DNA from: GCA-2862585 sp049890295
GTDB lineage: Bacteria > Bacteroidota > Bacteroidia > Flavobacteriales > UBA7312
DNA length: 64,000 bases
Assembly: GCA_049890295.1 (NCBI GenBank)
Contig: JBMHBP010000012.1
Location: forward strand, 31,499 to 95,498
Direction of reading: 5' to 3'
Below are positions 8,582 to 16,961 of this stretch, piece by piece. The notes under the pieces are model-generated. The model was not told the DNA's origin. It saw only the letters and a list, made by a program, of their open reading frames with translations, and did not search any database. Position numbers and translations under genes: made by a program. How positions within the stretch are numbered: the first letter of the stretch is position 1; each line of letters begins with the position of its first letter.

Positions 8582-9946
8582 CTAAAATGTTAAAGGTTCG
8601 CCCATGTAAAAGTCAAGCATTTTAACTTTAAAAATATAATCATACTTTGCTTGTAACAAATCTGTTTCTGCTCTAAACAATACGTTTTTAGCATTGTTAT
8701 AATCGTAAGTTGTTATGAGCTGTAGATCATATTTTTCTTGGGTATATTGAAAGGATTCCTCGTGAAAATCGACAGTTTTTTTTGAGGCAATATATTTTTT
8801 ATGGCCAGCCAAAGCGTCATAATGTGCTTGTTCAACTGTTTTTCTAATACTGTTTTTGGCTTCCTGCAAACTATATTGTGACTGAAGTACGTTTATTTTT
8901 GCATTAGCAATAGTTGTATTAGTCATCCAAGCATTAAACAGTGGAATAGATAAGCTCAAACTAATAGATTGGTTTAGGTTTTCGTTTAACTGATCATTGA
9001 ACGGGAAATCTTCATACATAGGAGTTGTTGGTGGGAGAGCTAATGAATCATAAACTAATCGTTTACTTGCTGACGAATAGGCTGTTCCCATACTGGCCGA
9101 TATACTCAATCGCGGACTTCTACCCCCTTGAGCTATGGCTAATGAACGCTCTGCACTTTTCATTTTAAACTCAGAACTTTTTAGTTGGGGTAAAGTTGCT
9201 AGAGCCTTGGAATATATCTTATCAATATTTTCTGACTTATGTTCTTCTGACGGCTCTACTTTCAAAGCTTGTATTTCAAAAGATTCCTCAGAGGATAGTT
9301 CTAGTAATTGTTTGAGATTTAGAAGTGCAATATCCCGCTGGTTTTCGGCATTTATAAGCTGTAACTCTTCTTGTGCTTTTTGTGCTTCTGTATTGAGTAA
9401 TTCACCCCTTGGCAAACTTCCTACCTCTACCTTTTTACTGATTCGTTGAACTTGAAGTTCAGAAATATCAACTTTTTGTTGATTGACTAATACTAAATCT
9501 TGATTGTAAAGTAATTGTAAATAGGCTGTAACAATATTGACTGAAATATCATTGGCTATTTTTACCGCATCGTATTTTGAGGCTAGATAATCAAAATTAT
9601 TTTTTCTGATAGTATTTAAATTTTGAAATCCATTGAATAGGGTTACTGTTGAATTTATACCAAAATTATTATTACGAATTCTGTCAACGGTTATTTGGTT
9701 AGTTACTGGGTCTATATTTCTTCCAAAATTAGTATTATCAGAAAGGCTTCCGTTTAGATTTGGAAGTATATTCATTTTAGACTGAAACAATAATTGCTTA
9801 GAAACTTTAGAATTTAAATTGGCTTTTTTTATGGTCAGGTTATTATTCTGAGCGTAGTTTAAGCATTCTTCTAAAGTCCATATTTTTTGAGAAAATGCAT
9901 GTAATGCAAACGTGCAAAAAAGGAATAAAAGAGTTTGCTTTCTCAT
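8582..9946 (-). CDS. TolC-family outer-membrane efflux channel
   Basis: A 454-residue protein with a signal peptide (MRKQTLLFLFCTFALHAFSQ) followed by WTLEECLNYAQNNNLTIKKA, the usual TolC/OEP N-terminal repeat start. Two long alpha-helical repeats are visible (heptad-rich stretches near residues 165-215 and 345-395). Members form trimeric outer-membrane ducts that receive substrates from tripartite pumps. The gene precedes the membrane fusion protein by three bases on the same strand. Substrate is unknown. Confidence 0.9.
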   Translation of the reverse strand: MRKQTLLFLFCTFALHAFSQKIWTLEECLNYAQNNNLTIKKANLNSKVSKQLLFQSKMNILPNLNGSLSDNTNFGRNIDPVTNQITVDRIRNNNFGINSTVTLFNGFQNLNTIRKNNFDYLASKYDAVKIANDISVNIVTAYLQLLYNQDLVLVNQQKVDISELQVQRISKKVEVGSLPRGELLNTEAQKAQEELQLINAENQRDIALLNLKQLLELSSEESFEIQALKVEPSEEHKSENIDKIYSKALATLPQLKSSEFKMKSAERSLAIAQGGRSPRLSISASMGTAYSSASKRLVYDSLALPPTTPMYEDFPFNDQLNENLNQSISLSLSIPLFNAWMTNTTIANAKINVLQSQYSLQEAKNSIRKTVEQAHYDALAGHKKYIASKKTVDFHEESFQYTQEKYDLQLITTYDYNNAKNVLFRAETDLLQAKYDYIFKVKMLDFYMGEPLTF

Positions 9947-9968
9947 ACATCAACTATTTAGGGGCCGT

Positions 9969-10199
9969 TTATATCTTGGCTTTCAATCGCTTATTGTATC
10001 GTACCCAAACAAAGGCTACAATACCAAGAGCTATATAAGGCATTGCCATAAGGTATAAAATGCCGTCGTTTAGACCAGCACCAATACTACTTCCTCCTTC
10101 AATATTACTTTCAACAACTGATTTACACATCGCACATTGTGCTACAGTTTGAGTAACTGAAAATATAGTTAGGATAATAGAAATGAATACTGTTTTCAT
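9969..10199 (-). CDS. Small exported membrane protein with a CxxC motif
   Basis: A 76-residue protein with an N-terminal signal (MKTVFISIILTIFSVTQTVA) cleaved just before QCAMCKSVVES, so the mature protein would start with a CxxC pair (C22, C25). It then has a glycine-rich linker (GGSSIGAGLNDGILYL) and one membrane helix (about 47-67) ending in a basic tail. Similar small proteins are, as far as I recall, found beside cytochrome oxidase assembly genes in Bacteroidetes. Here it lies 10 bases downstream of the DUF420 gene on the same strand. A role in metal or thiol handling for the oxidase is suggested by place and motif only. Confidence 0.65.
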   Translation of the reverse strand: MKTVFISIILTIFSVTQTVAQCAMCKSVVESNIEGGSSIGAGLNDGILYLMAMPYIALGIVAFVWVRYNKRLKAKI

Positions 10200-10209
10200 A
10201 TAAAATCGA

Positions 10210-10743
10210 TTAATAATATGGTATCATAAATATATAAACCATTACACCTGTAATGGCAACATACATCCAAATGGGATAAGCCCACTTGACAATATTAAGG
10301 TGTTTCTTAAACTCCCCTGTCATACCTCTGTAAATAGCCAAAAGTGCTAAGGGTATAATAGGTACTGAGAGTATAATATGTGATATAAGAATAAAAAAAT
10401 ATGTTGGTCTTAACCAACCTTCTCCTCCGTAAGGAACGGGAGAGTTAGAAAGTTTAGAGATAACATAAGAAATCAAAAACACTGCTGATAGTAAAAAAGC
10501 ACTAACCATCGATATTCTATGAAGAGTAATGTTTTTATTTTTAATCAATACAAAACCAACAAATAAAAGTACAGCTGTAGAACCATTCAATACAGCATGA
10601 AAAAAGGGTAATGATTTTACGTTTATGCTACCAAAAGAAACTCTTAACTCATCTGGTAAAAACATTAGTGCTGCTACTGCTATGGGTATAATGATTGACA
10701 GTGCAACAATAAGTGGAATTATTACCTTGTCATTTTTGTTCAT
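10210..10743 (-). CDS. DUF420 membrane protein (cytochrome oxidase-associated)
   Basis: A 177-residue protein with about five transmembrane segments (around 12-30, 45-63, 76-93, 113-137, 155-174) and the conserved HRISMVSAFLLSAVFLISYV helix of DUF420. The family (Bacillus YozB and relatives) sits in cytochrome oxidase clusters and is thought to help assembly; it is not biochemically well defined. Its start overlaps the end of the SCO gene by 14 bases, making translational coupling likely. The context (SCO, COX IV, COX III, heme O synthase) supports an oxidase-assembly role. Confidence 0.8.
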   Translation of the reverse strand: MNKNDKVIIPLIVALSIIIPIAVAALMFLPDELRVSFGSINVKSLPFFHAVLNGSTAVLLFVGFVLIKNKNITLHRISMVSAFLLSAVFLISYVISKLSNSPVPYGGEGWLRPTYFFILISHIILSVPIIPLALLAIYRGMTGEFKKHLNIVKWAYPIWMYVAITGVMVYIFMIPYY

Positions 10744-11413
10744 CTTTTACCTTTTTTGCAAGATTGTATTCTGCCATTAAAACCTCTATATCATCGATAA
10801 GAAGACCAACTTCATAATCACTTGTGCCATCGTAAACACCTACATTATTACCATTATCATCTTCTCTTGCTCTTATACGGCCTTCTTTATCTACCAAAAC
10901 AAAATATTCTGAATGTAAAAATCCACCCTCAGCGGTACTATCTTGCATAGCACTAACGAAATAATACTTTGCAATATTGTAAATATCTTGTCTATTGCCA
11001 GTTACAAAATTCCAATTGCTTAGATCTGCTTCCATTGTTTTGGCGTATTGCATTAGCACTTCAGGTGTATCATACTCAGGGAATACTGAGTGTGAAATAA
11101 TTTTGAAACCAGGATACATAGCCATTTTTTGCTGTATCCTTCTCATGTTGTAAGTCATTACTGGACAAATTGTAGGGCATGTAGTGAAAACAAAATTGGC
11201 TAGATAAATATTACCCTCATAATCTGAACGACTTACTGTGTCGCCTGACTGATTTATAAATTCAAAGTTAGGTATTGTATAATAAGTAGAATCTTCCTGA
11301 TTCATTACATATGGTAAATGCACAAAATTATGATTGCCATAACTTAAAAAAATATAAACTGCTGAAGGCACAACAAGTATAAGAGCTGCTAATAACCCTT
11401 TATATTTTTTCAT
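10730..11413 (-). CDS. SCO1/SenC copper chaperone for cytochrome oxidase
   Basis: A 227-residue thioredoxin-fold protein anchored by an N-terminal helix (about 6-24). The copper-binding CPTICP motif lies at residues 79-84 and the third ligand histidine is in GGFLHSEYFVLVD about 85 residues later, as expected in SCO proteins. These deliver copper to, or reduce, the CuA site of cytochrome oxidase subunit II, here encoded about 38 kb away. Cysteines and histidine are all intact. It lies three bases after the COX IV gene. Confidence 0.92.
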   Translation of the reverse strand: MKKYKGLLAALILVVPSAVYIFLSYGNHNFVHLPYVMNQEDSTYYTIPNFEFINQSGDTVSRSDYEGNIYLANFVFTTCPTICPVMTYNMRRIQQKMAMYPGFKIISHSVFPEYDTPEVLMQYAKTMEADLSNWNFVTGNRQDIYNIAKYYFVSAMQDSTAEGGFLHSEYFVLVDKEGRIRAREDDNGNNVGVYDGTSDYEVGLLIDDIEVLMAEYNLAKKVKDEQK

Positions 11414-11416
11414 TTC

Positions 11417-11734
11417 CTAAAGAGTAAGAAATACAAAATGTCCCTCTGTAAGCAGAATGAACATTAGGTATGGAATTAATACTACGGCTGGTAATAAAAT
11501 CGATAGTTTAAGCCCTTTTACTTCATGTCCTAGGTGCATAAACTCCATTACAATATAGGCTGCTTTGATGATGGTTAGGATGATGAAGATTAGGTTCAAT
11601 AAAGTTGTTCCTAAAAATGAATTATCGATTAAAACACTAGGTTTTATAATCCCTAATATTACCTCAATTGCTGTAACAATAAGCAAAATCCAAAATACTT
11701 TCCAAATCCACCAAGTTCCTGTTTGTTCTGACAT
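11417..11734 (-). CDS. Cytochrome c oxidase subunit IV family protein
   Basis: A 105-residue protein with three predicted membrane helices (about 12-29, 38-64, 77-101), the size and topology of the small bacterial COX IV/CtaF-type subunit. The segment IMEFMHLGHEVKGLKL with its conserved histidines is typical of the Bacteroidetes version. It stabilises the oxidase core and carries no cofactor in known homologues. It follows the first COX III gene by 19 bases in the oxidase operon. Confidence 0.8.
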   Translation of the reverse strand: MSEQTGTWWIWKVFWILLIVTAIEVILGIIKPSVLIDNSFLGTTLLNLIFIILTIIKAAYIVMEFMHLGHEVKGLKLSILLPAVVLIPYLMFILLTEGHFVFLTL

Positions 11735-11753
11735 AATAATAAATTTTAATTCG

Positions 11754-12650
11754 TTATACTAGATAAAAGAATGTGAATACGAAGACCCATACTAGATCTA
11801 CAAAGTGCCAATATAAGCCTGCTTTTTCAACCATTTCATAGTGCCCTCTTTTTTCATAGACACCCTTAATCACGTTAATAAAAATGATAATTAAAATAAC
11901 AACCCCACTAAATACGTGAAAACCATGAAAGCCTGTTATGAAGTAAAAGAAATTTGCAAATAACTGATGACCATATTCATTATGTATAAGATTAGCTCCC
12001 AGTACTACTTCGGCATTATGTAAATAAGCCATAGAAGCTTCATTACTCACAATTGTTTTATCGGCTAATCGAAGTCCTAGGTCTGGGCGACTAGATAAGG
12101 CTGTTTTGACCTCTACTATGGAAAAATTAGTGTTAGGATCATAGGAATCCTGACCTACTAAATCATACAAAGAATAAAAATGTGAGTTTTCATCTACAAC
12201 ATGAATGATTTCATGATTTGGTAATTTTATACCGCCTTTATCACCATGAATGAAATGCCCCCACTCCCAAGCTTGGGAACCTAAGAAGGTAAAACCACCA
12301 AAAATGGTTAGTGCCATCCATAGTATGACGCCTTTCTTGTTATTTTTATTTCCTTCATTTACAGCCAAAACCATTGTTACTGAACTCATGATGAGGATAA
12401 AAGTCATCAAAGCAACGAATAGTAATGGATGCTCTCCTTTCAGGTAGGGGAAATGAGTAAATACATCTTCAGCTACTGGCCATAAGTGGGCATACTTAAA
12501 CCTCATAAATCCATATGCTGCTAAGAAGCCTGAAAATGTTAGTGCATCAGAAACAAGGAAAAACCACATCATTAGTTTACCGTAACTAGCAGACATTGGT
12601 TTATCACCTCCGGACCAGGATTTGTTTTCTGTTGTTGTAATGTTCGCCAT
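11754..12650 (-). CDS. Cytochrome c oxidase subunit III, long form with a large periplasmic insertion
   Basis: ATG at 12650 is preferred (298 residues, MANITTTENKSWSGG); reading could open at a TTG further upstream but that adds a non-conserved leader. The helices match heme-copper oxidase subunit III, with the late conserved block FYFITGFHGFHVFSGV and the final HFVDLVWVFVFTFFYLV. Unusual is an insertion of about 80 residues between helices (from about GDKGGIKLPNHEI to NEYGHQLF). A second, shorter subunit III gene lies two bases or so upstream on the strand. One may correspond to the two halves or paralogues of subunit III known in Bacteroidetes oxidases. Confidence 0.88.
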   Translation of the reverse strand: MANITTTENKSWSGGDKPMSASYGKLMMWFFLVSDALTFSGFLAAYGFMRFKYAHLWPVAEDVFTHFPYLKGEHPLLFVALMTFILIMSSVTMVLAVNEGNKNNKKGVILWMALTIFGGFTFLGSQAWEWGHFIHGDKGGIKLPNHEIIHVVDENSHFYSLYDLVGQDSYDPNTNFSIVEVKTALSSRPDLGLRLADKTIVSNEASMAYLHNAEVVLGANLIHNEYGHQLFANFFYFITGFHGFHVFSGVVILIIIFINVIKGVYEKRGHYEMVEKAGLYWHFVDLVWVFVFTFFYLV

Positions 12651-12679
12651 TTTTTCTTGGTTTGAAAAGTTGTGCAATA

Positions 12680-13246
12680 TTAATGATTAAATAATAAAAA
12701 TAGGAATAAATAAAGCCATAAAAAGTCTAAAAAATGCCAAAAAATAGCACATAACTCTACCCCTAGGTGGTCAGTACTACTATATTTTCCTAACTTCATT
12801 TTTACAGCAGTAAAGCCTAAAGCAAAAATTCCACCAAAGAGATGAAAGAGGTGCATTAAGGTAATTACATATAAAAACGATCCTGAGGCATTACTTCCAG
12901 GACCTGTAAAATAAACACCGTTTTTGTATAGCATCTGCCAAGTCAAATACTGCGATAAAGCAAAAATTAAGCCCAGAACTAATGTATAAATAAGGCCTTT
13001 GTAGGCTTTTTCACTATCATCAGTTTTTATATTTTTTTTGGCCCAGTGCATAGTTAAACTAGACAGCAAAATGGCTGCTGTACTAATATAAAACCAAATA
13101 GGAAAGTCAAAATCTAACCAGTTACCTTCGGCTTTTCGAACCACAAATGCACTCGTTAGGCCAGCAAAAATCATAGCCATACTTATCATAGATATCCATA
13201 GTAATGGTTTTGCTGATTTCTTTTTTTGTTCTTCAAATGTTGTCAT
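12680..13246 (-). CDS. Cytochrome c oxidase subunit III, short form
   Basis: A 188-residue, five-helix subunit III homologue. Recognisable elements are the LTSAFVVRK start of helix 1, a VTLMHLFHLFGGIFALGF block and the closing CAIFWHFLDFLWLYLFLFLLF, all typical of heme-copper oxidase subunit III. It overlaps the cyoE-type gene by four bases and is followed by the longer subunit III paralogue after about 30 bases. Paired subunit III genes in one operon are common in this phylum; the two proteins probably both sit in the oxidase, which is inference. Confidence 0.87.
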   Translation of the reverse strand: MTTFEEQKKKSAKPLLWISMISMAMIFAGLTSAFVVRKAEGNWLDFDFPIWFYISTAAILLSSLTMHWAKKNIKTDDSEKAYKGLIYTLVLGLIFALSQYLTWQMLYKNGVYFTGPGSNASGSFLYVITLMHLFHLFGGIFALGFTAVKMKLGKYSSTDHLGVELCAIFWHFLDFLWLYLFLFLLFNH

Positions 13247-14097
13247 AATAATGTATCTAAAACGTAAATCAATTGTAATAATGGTAAATGGATGAATGAG
13301 GCAAACATTAGCTTTTTTGCATCCTCATCTTTCAAAGTTTTAAAAAGGATAAGTGACTTTGTAAAAAACCATAACCCTAATAAAATCAATACTAACATAG
13401 CAATATATGATAGCTGTAATTGACCTGTAAAATCAAATACTGGCAATACTGATAGTGGAATTAAGAATAAGGTGTAAATCAGAATTTTTACAGCAGTATT
13501 TTTATCCTTTCCTGAGGGTAACATTTTAAAGCCTGCTCTCTTATAATCTTCGTCACTTACCCATGCTATAGCCCAAAAATGTGGAAATTGCCACAAAAAC
13601 TGTATGGCAAATAAAATACCTGATTCTATGGCAAAATTATTACTTACTGCTACCCAACCCAGCATAAAAGGTATTGCTCCTGGAAATGCCCCCACAAAAA
13701 CTGAAAATGATGTTTTTTGCTTAAGTGGAGTATATGACAAAACATACAGTAACATTGACAATAAGCCAAAGCCACCACAATAAAGATTAATCATAAATAA
13801 TGATAAAACACCTAAAGTGCCCATTATCAAAGACAACCAAAAAGCTTGTGATACAGTTATTCTATTTTTAGGAAGGGGTCGATCTGATGTACGTTTCATC
13901 AGTTTATCTAAGTCTTTTTCAATAACCTGATTAAAGCCATTTGATGAGGCTACTACCAAAAGACCACCTACAATGAGGAAAACCAAATCGGCCTTATTGT
14001 AAAGTCCTCCAGCAATAAAATAACCTGCAATTGCTGAAAAAACAACACTAACGGTTAATCTAATTTTTGAGAGCTGTAGAATGTCGCTTAATGACAT
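13243..14097 (-). CDS. ctaB: Protoheme IX farnesyltransferase (heme O synthase)
   Basis: A 284-residue UbiA-type prenyltransferase with about eight membrane helices. The first aspartate-rich motif appears in NGFNQVIEKDLDKLMKRTSDRPLP and the second in WVSDEDYKRAGFKMLP, both characteristic of CtaB/CyoE. It transfers farnesyl to heme b, giving heme O, the precursor of heme A in aa3 oxidases. It is the first gene of the oxidase-accessory operon. The 129 bp upstream is AT-rich and should hold the promoter, but I see no clean TAnnTTTG element there. Confidence 0.93.
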   Translation of the reverse strand: MSLSDILQLSKIRLTVSVVFSAIAGYFIAGGLYNKADLVFLIVGGLLVVASSNGFNQVIEKDLDKLMKRTSDRPLPKNRITVSQAFWLSLIMGTLGVLSLFMINLYCGGFGLLSMLLYVLSYTPLKQKTSFSVFVGAFPGAIPFMLGWVAVSNNFAIESGILFAIQFLWQFPHFWAIAWVSDEDYKRAGFKMLPSGKDKNTAVKILIYTLFLIPLSVLPVFDFTGQLQLSYIAMLVLILLGLWFFTKSLILFKTLKDEDAKKLMFASFIHLPLLQLIYVLDTLL

Positions 14098-14226
14098 TTT
14101 ATATATAATTGATTATTAGTTAGTTATAACAAAATATTTGTTAAAATTATTCCTATGTAAATTTATTGATTTTTTGAAATATTAAATGACTGAAACATTA
14201 AATATTTACAACTATTTAGAAAGAGT
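14098..14226. promoter_or_regulatory. AT-rich intergenic region upstream of the oxidase-accessory operon
   Basis: The gap between the Wzi/RemB-like gene and ctaB is strongly AT-rich. It contains a short perfect inverted repeat, AACAAA-ATA-TTTGTT, at 14128-14142. This could be an operator half-site pair or simply part of an AT-rich promoter. No terminator hairpin for the upstream gene is visible. Confidence 0.25.
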
Positions 14227-15804
14227 CTAAAAATCATTGTAAGTGTTACTCAAATCTGATTTGAGGGAGAAAAATAAATATTGATTTTTTGAATTAGTAG
14301 TGAGGTCTTCAGCTAGACGGTTTGTAATACCCAATTCTAGTTTTAAATTGGTCATTGGGTTAATCAAATAACCTATTCTCACATCTGTATGCTGTAAATG
14401 AGTGGTATTGCCTTGAGCAATTTCATTTCCGAAATCATTTCTATTTTGGTTATACGAATAAAAGATATCAGACCCATAGTTAGTAGTATCACCTTCTAGT
14501 TGAGCTCCTAGTCGAGCCAATACAATTTTCAAATCGGCACTCCAGCGATCTTTCCTATAGCGAATGATAGTTACGTTTTCAATAAAGCTAGCCCCAAATG
14601 GATGAGCTAAGGGTTGTGCAAAATGTGCATAATTAAGTATGGGTTTAAGATGGCTATAAGTGAAAGGCCTAACAATATTCAATTCTGACTGTAAACTTAA
14701 GTTGTCAAAACCAAATAAATCAAAACATTTAAAGCCTATTTGCCCGCCGTATTTATTAGCCCAATAACCGTTTTGAGCTTTTAATTGTTTAAGGGTGAAT
14801 TCATCGAGTAAAAACTGACCATACAAATGTGCTAGATTAGTTAATTTATACTTGAGTCCTAGACCCATAACCGCATTTCCGTGCCTTGAATATCCAATAG
14901 AATATTCTACAGGACGGTAAAAAATAATTGGATTTAAGTAATTAACATCAAAAACATGGCCTAAACTATCTTCACCTAACATTATTGACTCAAACAAATT
15001 GATAGTCAAACGACTACCTATATTAGCACTCAAATAATGTATGGCACTAAATTTTTTCTTACTTATATCGTAACCTCTGTCCCAATCGATATGCTGCATG
15101 CTAGAGAACAAATTAACGTATTTAAGCCTCCAAAAGGTGGTAGTGAGTTTAAAGTATGGATAGTTAAAAGCATTATCAGATAATAAAAGTGATCGATAAC
15201 CATCGCCAAAAAAGTGCTTGCCATGACCAAATTCTATATTAAAGAACTGGCTAGCATTATAGTTTACATAGGCATTGGCGTGGTATAAATCAATAATGGA
15301 GTCTTCCAAGAAAATAGTTCGTTTTACCATTCCCTGACCAGGTAAAACAAATTGATTATTTAAAATAAACTGCTGAATATAATCATTAGTAAAGGCTTGA
15401 AGTTCATGAAATGCTGTATAAAAGGTGGTCTTATTTCCTATTCTTCCTTTCAGTTCAATACCTCTGGAGTTTATATATCGATTAACAGCATCATTACCAA
15501 TTTCAAAGTGAAAGAGCGGATTCAAATAAAGCTCATAATCATCGGTCTTTACGAAAAGTAAATTATCATTTAAAAAGTTATTTAAAACTATACTCTTGCT
15601 GTTAAATGAGCTATTCAATTGATAAAAAGAACTATCACTTTGAGATAACTTTAAGGGCTTAATAGAGGTGTGGTTTCTAACACCTATTTCGTGCATCTCT
15701 TTTTCAATATTAGCCAAATAGTTATGACTTAAAGAGCTATTGTATTGAGAAATGGCTGAGTTGCAGAAACTGAATACTAAAACTAGAGTAAGTAAAACCT
15801 TCAT
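14227..15804 (-). CDS. Capsule assembly Wzi / gliding RemB-like outer-membrane protein
   Basis: A 525-residue exported protein (signal MKVLLTLVLVFSFCNSAISQ). The interior contains EFGHGKHFFGDGYRSLLLSD near residue 200 and several alternating beta-strand blocks (FWRLKYVNLFSSMQHI, GNAVMGLGLKYKL), a pattern seen in Wzi-type capsule-binding barrels and in the RemB-type gliding proteins of flavobacteria. It is likely an outer-membrane barrel tethering or assembling surface polysaccharide, which fits its place at the end of the polysaccharide cluster. The match is by motif memory, so the family call is moderate. Confidence 0.65.
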   Translation of the reverse strand: MKVLLTLVLVFSFCNSAISQYNSSLSHNYLANIEKEMHEIGVRNHTSIKPLKLSQSDSSFYQLNSSFNSKSIVLNNFLNDNLLFVKTDDYELYLNPLFHFEIGNDAVNRYINSRGIELKGRIGNKTTFYTAFHELQAFTNDYIQQFILNNQFVLPGQGMVKRTIFLEDSIIDLYHANAYVNYNASQFFNIEFGHGKHFFGDGYRSLLLSDNAFNYPYFKLTTTFWRLKYVNLFSSMQHIDWDRGYDISKKKFSAIHYLSANIGSRLTINLFESIMLGEDSLGHVFDVNYLNPIIFYRPVEYSIGYSRHGNAVMGLGLKYKLTNLAHLYGQFLLDEFTLKQLKAQNGYWANKYGGQIGFKCFDLFGFDNLSLQSELNIVRPFTYSHLKPILNYAHFAQPLAHPFGASFIENVTIIRYRKDRWSADLKIVLARLGAQLEGDTTNYGSDIFYSYNQNRNDFGNEIAQGNTTHLQHTDVRIGYLINPMTNLKLELGITNRLAEDLTTNSKNQYLFFSLKSDLSNTYNDF

Positions 15805-15851
15805 ATAAGCAAAAATACTAAAAGAATTATTAGTTGAACGTTAGTAAAAAA

Positions 15852-16961
15852 TCAAGAGATTAAAGGAATATATTGTTTGGCGATATCGTCCCATGAATAA
15901 TTTGTTTTCATAGTCTGAATAGCATTGACTGAATAATTTTTTTTCAAAGATTCATCTTGAATAAGGGTGTTGATTTTTTGGGCTAAATCGGTTGGATTTA
16001 AGGATTGGAAAATGGACCCATTATTTTCATCAACAATTACTTCTTTGAATGGAGGTATATCTGAAACTACCACAGGAATACCATAAGACATAGACATTAA
16101 TAAAACACCACTCTGAAAAATGACTTCGTAGGGAAGAATCATAGCATTTACGGCTTTGAAATAAAGCTCTCTCTTTTCCTCGGTAATATAATTTACATCT
16201 AAAAGAACTCTATCACTAATATTTAGTCGATCTATTGCTTCTTGGTATTGATGAAAATTTACTTTTCCACTACTGCCTGCTATAATTAAATGTATACTAT
16301 TGTCAATTGCAGGCATAGCATTTAGCAGAACATCTAGTCGCTTAGTTGGCTTAAGTCTACCAAAAAATAGAATGTAATGGCGTTTTGGGTCAAGATTTAG
16401 TTTTTCTCTAGCAATATCAGTAGAAATTGATTGATCAGGCAATGTAAGAAAAGCTCCATGTTTAATAATTCTCAATTTAGAGTGCAGACTTTCTTTGATG
16501 AGCGGCAGTATAGACTGCTTTGAAAACTCGTTATGTACAATGATATATTTTGACCATTTCTCATATATCAACCAGTGAAAAATCCGATTATCTTGGTTAG
16601 TAAAAGAAGAAACATCATGAGCAATGGTGATAATTTTTAACCCAAATACTTTTGATATAAAATATGTCAAAAAAGCCATCATGTGGGTAGAAAACACGTG
16701 TACAATTATTGTATTTATATCATGTCGTTTGCAATGAAAACAGGTCAATAACATCCCCTTTAAAAAGTTAATAGTTTGGGAAAGTTTTGAAGAAAACATT
16801 ACACCAAAGTATGACTTGGTAATTACTTCTGAGTTTTCTACTTCAAAGTTGGAGTAAATATATGGCTTGACAGCTTGTTTTTGAAGTGAAATGGCTAGTG
16901 AATAATCATAATGATTCATTCCACTTTTGATTCCCACAGGGTCTATAATTCCTATTTTCAT
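15852..16961 (-). CDS. GT4-family glycosyltransferase
   Basis: A 369-residue GT-B enzyme. The C-terminal Rossmann domain begins ILFFGRLKPTKRLDVLLNAM near residue 190, and the nucleotide-sugar region reads VIFQSGVLLMSMSYGIPVVVSD. The QSG variant replaces the first glutamate of the usual EX7E pair, as in some GT4 subgroups. It would add a sugar from an NDP donor to the growing surface glycan at the cytoplasmic face. Its stop region follows the sulfotransferase gene with a four-base overlap (16958-16961). Donor and linkage cannot be read from the sequence. Confidence 0.85.
   Translation of the reverse strand: MKIGIIDPVGIKSGMNHYDYSLAISLQKQAVKPYIYSNFEVENSEVITKSYFGVMFSSKLSQTINFLKGMLLTCFHCKRHDINTIIVHVFSTHMMAFLTYFISKVFGLKIITIAHDVSSFTNQDNRIFHWLIYEKWSKYIIVHNEFSKQSILPLIKESLHSKLRIIKHGAFLTLPDQSISTDIAREKLNLDPKRHYILFFGRLKPTKRLDVLLNAMPAIDNSIHLIIAGSSGKVNFHQYQEAIDRLNISDRVLLDVNYITEEKRELYFKAVNAMILPYEVIFQSGVLLMSMSYGIPVVVSDIPPFKEVIVDENNGSIFQSLNPTDLAQKINTLIQDESLKKNYSVNAIQTMKTNYSWDDIAKQYIPLIS

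Noticed and set aside
14128..14142. AACAAA-ATA-TTTGTT as an attachment or recombination site
   Set aside because: Too short, no integrase nearby, and such inverted repeats are expected in AT-rich promoters.
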